Part shown: positions 44,128 to 50,890 of the stretch, piece by piece
Layout of the letters: each line of letters begins with the position of its first letter
How positions within the stretch are numbered: the stretch's first letter is position 1
Assembly (NCBI RefSeq): GCF_040656415.1
Contig: NZ_JBFAMC010000001.1
Span: forward strand, 1,364,001-1,428,000
DNA length: 64,000 nucleotides
Reading direction: 5' to 3'
Origin: Rhodococcus_F sp040656415
GTDB lineage: Bacteria > Actinomycetota > Actinomycetes > Mycobacteriales > Mycobacteriaceae
The notes under the pieces: generated by a model
Told to the model about the DNA's origin: nothing
What the model saw: the letters and a program-made list of their open reading frames with translations, nothing else
Database searches by the model: none
Translations under genes and position numbers: made by a program

Positions 44128-45635
44128 TGGCGCTGGGGCGTGCGCACTCGGTAGCGGTAACAGGTGTAGACGGGCAGCTCGTGGAGATCGAGGCCGACAT
44201 TGGGCGTGGCTTGCCCGCAGTCCATCTGGTCGGGCTGCCGGACACAGCGTTGCAGGAGGCGAGGGATCGGATCCGTGCCGCAGTGGCGAATTCGGGTGAG
44301 GCATGGCCGGATTCGAAGGTGATACTCGCGCTGTCACCGGCGACGCTGCCGAAAGTCGGATCGGTTTACGATCTCGCGCTGGTCGCTGCCGTTTTGGATG
44401 CGGCCGGCCGGGTCAAACGCCAGAAGTTGCGCGAGACCGTCTTGCTCGGGGAGTTGGCTCTCGACGGTCGACTCCGGGCGGTCCGCGGCATATTGCCCGC
44501 GGTGCTGGCCGCCAAGGGGGCCGGTTGGTCCACGGTGGTGGTTCCGGTGGAGTCGCTGTCCGAGGCAGGACTGGTAGGCGGTATCGAAGTGCTCGGTGCG
44601 CAAGACCTGAAGGCAGTGGTCGGGTGGCTCCGAGAGGAATGCGAACTCGAATATCCCGAGCCGTCGCAACGGAATACCCAACCCGTACGCGGGAACCTGA
44701 GCGAGGTGGTTGGACAAGCCGACGCCCGCTGGGCCATCGAGGTGGCGGCGGCGGGAGCACACCACCTGATGCTGACCGGTCCACCGGGGGTTGGGAAGAC
44801 AATGCTGGCACAACGGCTTCCAGGAGTGCTGCCGTCCTTGACAGAGAGCGAATCATTGGAGGTGACGGCAATTCATTCGGTCGCAGGGCTTCTGTCCCCC
44901 GATCGCCCTCTCGTCGATGTGCCGCCCTTCATCGCGCCCCATCACACGGCCTCGGTGAGCGCGCTGGTCGGCGGGGGCAGTGGTGTCGCCAAGCCGGGTG
45001 CAGTCAGTCGCGCCCATCGTGGGGTGTTGTTTCTCGACGAATGCGCCGAGATCGGGACCAAAGTTCTCGAAGCTCTGCGAACACCGCTCGAGGACGGTGA
45101 GGTACGGATCGCGCGACGTGACGGGGTAGCCCGCTACCCAGCGCGGTTCCAGTTGATCCTCGCGGCCAATCCGTGCCCTTGTGCGCCGGCACGGGAGGCC
45201 GATTGCGTGTGCGCTCCGGCCGCACGGCGTCGCTATCTCGGGAAGCTGTCGGGCCCGCTGACGGATCGGCTGGATCTGCGGGTTCGGATGCAGTCGGTGG
45301 CGACCGACGCGTTCATCGACGAGGTGGGGGAGAGCACAGAAGTGGTGCGGAACCGAGTATCCGAGGCACGCGCTGCTGCCAGTTTGCGCTGGCGTGACTA
45401 CGGGTGGCGGACGAACGCGGAGGTGCCGGGTCCTGCGCTGCGGCAGAAGTTCCGGTTGTCGCGTCCTGCCTTGGCGCCAGTGGAGCGGGCGCTCAGGAAG
45501 GGAGTCATCACGGCGAGGGGCGCGGATCGAGCTTTGCGTGTGGCCTGGACCGTGAGTGATCTAGCTGGATTGGACATGCCCGGCCCGGATCAGGTTGTGA
45601 CTGCGTTGGGATTTCGAGATCGGAGCTGTCAATGA
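44127..45635 (+). CDS. YifB-like Mg-chelatase/ComM family AAA ATPase
   Basis: A 502-residue protein: an N-terminal Lon-protease-like S5 fold domain (ALGRAHSVAVTGVDGQLVEI), then an AAA+ module with Walker A GPPGVGKTML and Walker B VLFLDECAEI, and a Mg-chelatase C-terminal domain. A cysteine cluster, NPCPCAPAREADCVCAP, is the usual zinc loop of this family. In naturally competent bacteria the relative ComM is a branch-migration helicase; beside dprA a role in DNA uptake or recombination is plausible. Start ATG 44127; the open frame from 43860 is a shadow of yraN. Confidence 0.92.
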   Translation: MALGRAHSVAVTGVDGQLVEIEADIGRGLPAVHLVGLPDTALQEARDRIRAAVANSGEAWPDSKVILALSPATLPKVGSVYDLALVAAVLDAAGRVKRQKLRETVLLGELALDGRLRAVRGILPAVLAAKGAGWSTVVVPVESLSEAGLVGGIEVLGAQDLKAVVGWLREECELEYPEPSQRNTQPVRGNLSEVVGQADARWAIEVAAAGAHHLMLTGPPGVGKTMLAQRLPGVLPSLTESESLEVTAIHSVAGLLSPDRPLVDVPPFIAPHHTASVSALVGGGSGVAKPGAVSRAHRGVLFLDECAEIGTKVLEALRTPLEDGEVRIARRDGVARYPARFQLILAANPCPCAPAREADCVCAPAARRRYLGKLSGPLTDRLDLRVRMQSVATDAFIDEVGESTEVVRNRVSEARAAASLRWRDYGWRTNAEVPGPALRQKFRLSRPALAPVERALRKGVITARGADRALRVAWTVSDLAGLDMPGPDQVVTALGFRDRSCQ

Positions 45636-46792
45636 CATCGGTTGGTGGAACAGACGCTGACGATGTCCGCGCCGCGCTCGATCCACGTCGGCTGGCGTGG
45701 GCCTATCTGTCGAAGGTCGTGCAGGGTCCGTGCCCTGCGCTGTCGAAGCTCGTCGAGGAAGTGGGGCCGGAGGAGGCTGCACGGGCGGTGCGAGAGCGTG
45801 ATCTCTCGGAGATGCTGGGGAAGAGGACTGTTGCCCGGTCGCATGTGGACACTGCGGTGCACGATCTCGACCTCGTCACGGGTATGGGTGGTCGTCTCGT
45901 GACACCGGATGACGACGAGTGGCCCCAGTGGCGGTTGCTCGGTTTGGAAAATTTGTCTGGACCGCGTGATGAAGGCCCGCCGCTGGCGTTGTGGGTGCTC
46001 GGTGCACGCTCGGTGGCCGAACTCACCGACAGGGCGATCTCGATTGTGGGGACACGGGCCGCGAGCGGATACGGCGAGCATGTGACCGGGGAAATTGCAG
46101 GTGACCTCGCCGTCGATGGGTGGACGATCGTTTCGGGCGCAGCGTACGGGGTCGATGGTGCCGCCCACCGGGCAGCGCTGGGAGTCGGGGGACTCACGGT
46201 GGCGGTGTTGGCCTGTGGTGTGGATCGGGCATATCCGGCGGGGCACGCGCGAATGCTGTTGCAGATCGCGCAGAACGGTGCCGTCGTCAGTGAGTATGCG
46301 CCGGGGACGACGCCGGCGAAACACCGGTTCCTGGCACGGAATCGATTGGTGGCGAGTCTGTCCGACGGTGTAGTCGTCGTGGAGGCGGGTTGGCGCAGCG
46401 GTGCCCGGAACACAGCGAGTTGGGCACGCAAACTGGGCAGGCCGGTGATGGCAGTGCCAGGTCCGGTGACATCGGCGTCCTCGACCGGATGCCATCGAAT
46501 GATCCGAGAGTCTGAGGCGCGGCTCGTGATGAATGCCGGTGACGTCGTGGAGGAGGCCGGTCCGATCGAATTGAGAGAGGCCGCTGACGACGAATCGGCG
46601 CGCGCCCTCGACGCGCTGTCGGGTGATGCGCTCCTGGTTTACGAGGCGCTGCCGGCTGTTGGGTCGAAAGGGGTAGGGGAGTTGTCCGAACTGTCTGGGG
46701 TTCCTGTGGCGCAGGTCCGTGCGGTGTTACCGCTGCTGGAGATGGAGGGGTTTGTCAAGTCGGACGATACGGGGTGGTCACTTCAGCGGTGA
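45632..46792 (+). CDS. dprA: DNA-processing protein DprA
   Basis: A 386-residue DprA/Smf protein that loads RecA on single-stranded DNA. The Rossmann-like core has ISIVGTRAASGYG, VSGAAYGVDGAAHRAAL and FLARNRLVASLSDGVVVVEA; a winged-helix domain occupies the last 60 residues (GVGELSELSGVPVAQVRAVL). It overlaps the yifB-like gene by four bases (ATGA). It marks the right end of the conserved block; an accessory stretch follows up to xerC. Confidence 0.95.
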   Translation: MTSVGGTDADDVRAALDPRRLAWAYLSKVVQGPCPALSKLVEEVGPEEAARAVRERDLSEMLGKRTVARSHVDTAVHDLDLVTGMGGRLVTPDDDEWPQWRLLGLENLSGPRDEGPPLALWVLGARSVAELTDRAISIVGTRAASGYGEHVTGEIAGDLAVDGWTIVSGAAYGVDGAAHRAALGVGGLTVAVLACGVDRAYPAGHARMLLQIAQNGAVVSEYAPGTTPAKHRFLARNRLVASLSDGVVVVEAGWRSGARNTASWARKLGRPVMAVPGPVTSASSTGCHRMIRESEARLVMNAGDVVEEAGPIELREAADDESARALDALSGDALLVYEALPAVGSKGVGELSELSGVPVAQVRAVLPLLEMEGFVKSDDTGWSLQR

Positions 46793-46963
46793 GGATCGAA
46801 GAGGGCAATCAAGCGCTAGCCCGAGCCGAGTTGCATGGACGCGACCGAGGGTATCGTGGGGTTTCAGTCGATCGAACAACCGCCGCAACGCCTGCTTTCG
46901 AACTGTTCGGACTTCTAATGCCCAGCGGCACAACAAAGTCGACGAACGAGAACAGAGAGTGAT

Positions 46964-48211
46964 GTGATTGCTATGGGTGAGTACGTAGAGGTAACCAAGC
47001 AGTCCGGAGAGTCGTTCGCTGCCTACCTGTCTCGGCCCTCCCAGGGCTCAGGTCCGGGACTTGTCCTGCTGCAGGAAATCTTCGGGATCAACGACTACAT
47101 GCGAGACATGGCGGATCGGTACGCCGAAGAGGGGTACGTGGTAATGGTGCCCGACCTCTTCTGGCGCTCCGGGCCCCGACTCGAACTCGGCTACGACGAG
47201 GAGGGATTCAGGCGTGGCTTGGCGCTTCGAGACGAGCTCAGGGAGGATCTCGTAGTCGAGGACATCGGCGACACGGTGTCTGCCCTCCGCGCTCGGGGTG
47301 ACCAGGCCGGCGGCGTGGGAGCCATCGGCTACTGCCTCGGCGGACTTCTCGCGTACCTGTCCGCACTACGTCTGGACATCGACTGCGCCGTCAGCTATTA
47401 CGGCGTAGGCGTCCAAGATCACCTCGCCGAGGCAGGCCTGCTGAAGGTGCCCATGGTCTTCCATCTCGCCGAACTCGACTCGTACTGCCCGGAAGCCGCA
47501 CGTAACGAGATCAGGGCGGCTTTCCAGGACAACGCACTGGTCCGTATCTACGACTACGCCGGTGTGGATCACGCCTTCGCCACCCACGGACGGGACGTGT
47601 ACGACCCGGCTGCGGCGGGGTTGGCCTATTCCCGGACCCTCGCGGTCCTCCGAGAGGCGATAGGTCCGCGCTACGACCTCTCGGCGCTGTGGGACAGCCA
47701 TACTTACTACGAGTTCGAGGCCCGTGACGTCCCAGGGACGATGTCGACGATGGTCGACGAACCCTATGTCAACCACATTCCGACGATGACCGGCGGCGTC
47801 GGGCAGAAAGACGTCGCCCGCTTTTATTCGCACCACTTCATACCCGGCATTCCCGATGACACGAGGACAATTCCGATCTCTCGCACGGTCGGTGCGGACC
47901 GGGTCGTCGACGAGATGCTCTTCTGCTTCACCCACGACCGCGAGATCGAGTGGATGCTGCCGGGGGTTGCGCCCACCGGGCGTTATGTCGAGATTCCATT
48001 GGTCGCTGTGGTGACGTTGCGCGGCGACAAGTTGTACAACGAACATATCTACTGGGATCAGGCCAGTCTGCTGGTGCAGATCGGCCTGCTCGATCCCGAC
48101 GGTCTCCCGGTTACGGGAGGCGAGCAGGCCCGCAAGTTGATGGACAAATCGCTGCCGTCGAACGAACTCATGCCGAGTTGGCCCGCCAGCAAAGGAAAGC
48201 CGATCGAATAG
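46964..48211 (+). CDS. Dienelactone hydrolase fused to a SnoaL-like domain
   Basis: A 415-residue two-domain protein. Residues 1 to about 235 are a dienelactone hydrolase: Glu38 in LQEIFG, nucleophile Cys124 in GYCLGG, Asp172 in AELDSYCP and His203 in DHAFA make the usual C-D-H triad. Residues about 245-400 form an NTF2/SnoaL-like cone (WDSHTYYEFEARD, YVNHIPTMTGGVG, FCFTHDREIEWMLPG). DLH enzymes open lactones in aromatic catabolism; the second domain may shape the substrate pocket. GTG 46964 or ATG 46973 are possible starts. About 170 bases without a gene separate it from dprA. Confidence 0.85.
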   Translation: MIAMGEYVEVTKQSGESFAAYLSRPSQGSGPGLVLLQEIFGINDYMRDMADRYAEEGYVVMVPDLFWRSGPRLELGYDEEGFRRGLALRDELREDLVVEDIGDTVSALRARGDQAGGVGAIGYCLGGLLAYLSALRLDIDCAVSYYGVGVQDHLAEAGLLKVPMVFHLAELDSYCPEAARNEIRAAFQDNALVRIYDYAGVDHAFATHGRDVYDPAAAGLAYSRTLAVLREAIGPRYDLSALWDSHTYYEFEARDVPGTMSTMVDEPYVNHIPTMTGGVGQKDVARFYSHHFIPGIPDDTRTIPISRTVGADRVVDEMLFCFTHDREIEWMLPGVAPTGRYVEIPLVAVVTLRGDKLYNEHIYWDQASLLVQIGLLDPDGLPVTGGEQARKLMDKSLPSNELMPSWPASKGKPIE

Positions 48212-48324
48212 ACGTACGTCGCATGGCGCCGCGTCGGGTGGTGAACGTCCGTGGGAGCCGGTTGAAATGCGCCATGATGTGCGACTTTGCACTTTTGGTC
48301 GCAGATTGTGGGATGCCGCTGCGC

Positions 48325-48759
48325 TCAGCAAACGGGATCGGGTCCGAAGAGCAGGCGTCGGCCGCTGATCTCGGTGGGGGTGATCTCCACGTAGTTGTAT
48401 TTGGGGGTCGGAACCCACGAATGCAGTGGTAGTTCTTCTGCTGCGGCAATCTCCTGGGACGTCTGCAGTTGCCGTGCCATCCCGTGCACGACAACGCTCC
48501 ACCCGGATTTCGGGTCCACGTGGTCGGCTTCGAATGCGACCTCGCGGTGGATGGTGAGTTCGACGAGCTTGGTGCCCTCGGCGGTGCGGAAGAGGATCTT
48601 GCCCGCGTGCGTCACATAGTTGACAGGGAAGATGTCGACTCGTCCGGCGACGCTGACGACCAGCCGGCCCAACTGCTCGGTGCCGAGCAGATCCCAGCTT
48701 TCCTCCGCAGTCAGTTCGGTGATGGGGTCGTCTGGACTGTCCTTCGCGGATGTGGTCAT
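48325..48759 (-). CDS. Pyridoxamine 5'-phosphate oxidase-related FMN/F420-binding protein
   Basis: A 144-residue single split-barrel protein: ELTAEESWDLLGTEQLGRLV, DIFPVNYVTHAGKILFRTAE and EVAFEADHVDPKSGWSVVV, the short PPOx-like type often with nitroreductase or haem-related roles. ATG 48759 gives the normal length; the open frame to 49164 runs opposite the next gene and is not coding. Its promoter region is shared with the divergent membrane protein gene at 48895. Confidence 0.85.
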   Translation of the reverse strand: MTTSAKDSPDDPITELTAEESWDLLGTEQLGRLVVSVAGRVDIFPVNYVTHAGKILFRTAEGTKLVELTIHREVAFEADHVDPKSGWSVVVHGMARQLQTSQEIAAAEELPLHSWVPTPKYNYVEITPTEISGRRLLFGPDPVC

Positions 48760-48894
48760 GCCCGATGATGACACTGTTTGGTCGCGGTTGTCATCGCTGG
48801 TGGAGCAGGTGGTGGATAGAGTCGTGCGCGACCTGAGCGCCTGGACTATTCGGTCAGCAATCCAACCGACCCAATGTAAGCAGGAGGATTTCCG

Positions 48895-49320
48895 ATGACC
48901 GCCGCACCGGCAGTGGCCACTGCGATGACGTTCGTGTGGCTCGGTATGGTGCTGGCAATCTCGTTCTTGGAGGCTCCGCTCAAATTCCGAGCCCCTGGCG
49001 TCACGATCCGCATCGGACTCGGAATCGGCCGTCTCGTCTTCCGTGCCCTCAATACCATCGAGTCTGTCCTCGCTGTCGTGTTGATCATTGCGATCACCGT
49101 CGCAGACGTACCCGCCCGGATCGTGATCGCCGCACTCGTCGCGGTCGGGGCGCTGGCCGCGCAACTATTTGTCGTGCGTCCGCGGTTGACCAAGCGCTCG
49201 GACCGGATTCTGGCGGGTGAGGGGGCGCCCCGCTCGCGCGCTCATTACGCCTACATCGCATTGGAAGTGGTGAAGGTCCTTGCGCTCCTCACTACGGGCG
49301 TCGCGCTCCTCGCCACCTGA
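48895..49320 (+). CDS. Small four-helix membrane protein
   Basis: A 141-residue protein with four predicted membrane helices (about 5-25, 48-68, 72-92, 115-138). It starts with ATG after GGAGGATTTCCG. I recognise only a general resemblance to small actinobacterial membrane proteins of unknown function. Convergent with the SHOCT gene, with no gap. Confidence 0.75.
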   Translation: MTAAPAVATAMTFVWLGMVLAISFLEAPLKFRAPGVTIRIGLGIGRLVFRALNTIESVLAVVLIIAITVADVPARIVIAALVAVGALAAQLFVVRPRLTKRSDRILAGEGAPRSRAHYAYIALEVVKVLALLTTGVALLAT

Positions 49321-49596
49321 TCAGGGTTCTTGCGCAGCGCGTAGCTGGTCTCGACGGAGGCGGTACTCGTCGACATCGATCTCCCCGCGCGCGAACCGTT
49401 CGTCGAGGATGGCTTGTGCGTTGCTTCTGCTAGTGGTGTCGTCGGTCCCGTATGGCGGATTGCGGTCCGAGCGGATGCTGCGAAAAAGTGCGATCACCGC
49501 GACGATGACCAATGTCCAGAAGGCGACCATTGCCAGGACCATCAGCACCCAGCCACCCCAGGTCAGTCCATAGCCGACGCCGTCGTACCACATCAT
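49321..49596 (-). CDS. SHOCT-domain membrane protein
   Basis: A 91-residue protein with an N-terminal hydrophobic segment (about 12-38) and a C-terminal SHOCT motif, AQAILDERFARGEIDVDEYR, a short oligomerisation domain. Such proteins are common in actinobacteria and have no assigned reaction. The 239 bases up to the MreB-like gene hold its promoter. Confidence 0.85.
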   Translation of the reverse strand: MMWYDGVGYGLTWGGWVLMVLAMVAFWTLVIVAVIALFRSIRSDRNPPYGTDDTTSRSNAQAILDERFARGEIDVDEYRLRRDQLRAAQEP

Positions 49597-49711
49597 GATC
49601 GTTTACCTCGCTTCGTCGCTCTTCTTGTCATCCATTTTGGATCGGGACGCCCATGAAACGATGAGGTTTCTCTGTAGTTTTGCTGAAGAAATATCGGTGT
49701 CGGGTGTCCGG

Positions 49712-49748
49712 GTGAGGGTCCGTCGACAACCGCACAGAGCACCCTCAC
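49712..49748. promoter_or_regulatory. Inverted repeat upstream of the MreB-like gene
   Basis: GTGAGGGT (49712-49719) and its complement ACCCTCAC (49741-49748) are 21 bases apart. It may be an operator or an RNA hairpin; nothing else is known about it. Confidence 0.35.
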
Positions 49749-49786
49749 GAAATCGGCCAAGAACGTCCTTTGTGTGCGTAACATTT

Positions 49787-49814
49787 AGACCATCTCGTCC
49801 AGACCATCTCGTTC
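49787..49814 (+). repeat. 14-bp tandem direct repeat in front of the MreB-like gene
   Basis: AGACCATCTCGTCC is followed at once by AGACCATCTCGTTC; one mismatch. The second unit ends 21 bases before the GTG start. It could be a regulator site or slippage product. Confidence 0.8.
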
Positions 49815-49835
49815 GATTCCCTTCGGGAGGCCGGC

Positions 49836-50825
49836 GTGCGCGGACTTGGCATCGATCTCGGAACTACGAACACTGTTGTCGGGACTATTGAAGACGGGAT
49901 CGTTCTGAACGAACCGTCTTTCATGCTGGTGCGGAACAAAGATCCGCACCGTGCCCTCGCGATCGGCCAGGAGGCGCGGAACCTTGTAGGCCGCACACCT
50001 GAAGGAATCATTCAGGTTCGGCCCATGCGCGACGGTGTCATCGTCGATCTGCAGTCGGCCCGAGCATTCGTCGCGGCCGTCATAGAGCAGGCCTACCCGA
50101 ACAGGTGGTACCGCCGGCGACCCAAGGCGGTCATCACAGCTCCCGCCGGGGCCTCCCCACTCGAGCGTCGCGCGCTGCTCGAGGTCGGGCATGAGGCTGG
50201 CCTGCGAAAGGTCGGTCTGATACCGGAACCGGTGGCGGGTGCTCTCGGGTGCGGTCTCAATCCGCTCGAGTCTCGCACCCATCTCGTCTTGAACGTCGGC
50301 GGCGGCACCTCGGAGGTCACCGCCATATGTTTCGGTGGCGTGATCTCGCATCGCAGTTGCCCACTGGCGGGGGAGGAACTGACCGAGGCGTTGCACCACT
50401 ACCTGCGCGAAGAGCACCAGATCATCGTGGGCGAGCTGACCGCCGAGCGCGCCAAGATGGGCGCACCCGACACCGCCGAGGGGCAGTCGCTCGTGGTGGA
50501 GGGCCTCGACGCCGTCTCGGGCCGCGCACGACTGATCTCACTCGGCGTCGAGGAGATTGTGGAAGCGCTGCGGCCGACCACGACCGGAATCGTGCAGACG
50601 TTGACCGCCTGCCTCGAAGACCTTCCCCCGCAGGCGATCAGTGACGTGATGTCCAAAGGGGTCCTGGTGATCGGGGGTGGCTCGATGCTCCGCGGACTGT
50701 CTTCCCTGTTCGAAGACTCGTTCGGCCTCCCGGTGAAGACGGCCGAGCGGCCTCTGACGTGTGTCGCCGAGGGTGCCACGGCGTGTCTGGATCACCCGGA
50801 GATCGTTGCCGCCTTCAGCGGCTGA
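49836..50825 (+). CDS. MreB-like actin-family ATPase
   Basis: A 329-residue protein of MreB length. Phosphate-1 loop GIDLGTTNTVVG (residues 5-16), QVRPMRDGVIVDLQSARAF, PAGASPLERRALLEVGHEAG, PEPVAGALGCGL, phosphate-2 loop NVGGGTSEV (from 153) and adenosine motif VLVIGGGSMLRGL all match MreB rather than DnaK. In phosphate-2 the usual aspartate of DIGGGTTE is asparagine (Asn153), which may slow hydrolysis. MreB guides elongation-type wall synthesis in rods. GTG start after TTCGGGAGG. It is not followed by mreC/mreD but converges on the SEDS-PBP fusion. Confidence 0.85.
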   Translation: MRGLGIDLGTTNTVVGTIEDGIVLNEPSFMLVRNKDPHRALAIGQEARNLVGRTPEGIIQVRPMRDGVIVDLQSARAFVAAVIEQAYPNRWYRRRPKAVITAPAGASPLERRALLEVGHEAGLRKVGLIPEPVAGALGCGLNPLESRTHLVLNVGGGTSEVTAICFGGVISHRSCPLAGEELTEALHHYLREEHQIIVGELTAERAKMGAPDTAEGQSLVVEGLDAVSGRARLISLGVEEIVEALRPTTTGIVQTLTACLEDLPPQAISDVMSKGVLVIGGGSMLRGLSSLFEDSFGLPVKTAERPLTCVAEGATACLDHPEIVAAFSG

Positions 50826-50838
50826 TCACCCAGGCCCA

Positions 50839-50890
50839 GCCTCGCTTGAAGTCACCGAGGCGGTGCCTCGCTCGTAGTCACCGAGGCTGT
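50839..50890. repeat. Two 26-bp tandem units with internal palindromes between convergent genes
   Basis: Units 50839-50864 and 50865-50890 are near-identical; each has GCCTCG and CGAGGC arms around an AGTCAC centre. Each carries the TCA that is the stop codon of the fusion gene, so the gene's 3' end is duplicated. The hairpins could also serve as a two-way terminator. Confidence 0.85.

Noticed and set aside
46774..46962. Small plus-strand frame between dprA and the DLH-SnoaL gene
   Set aside because: 62 residues without a recognisable domain or good ribosome site; the region more likely holds a promoter.
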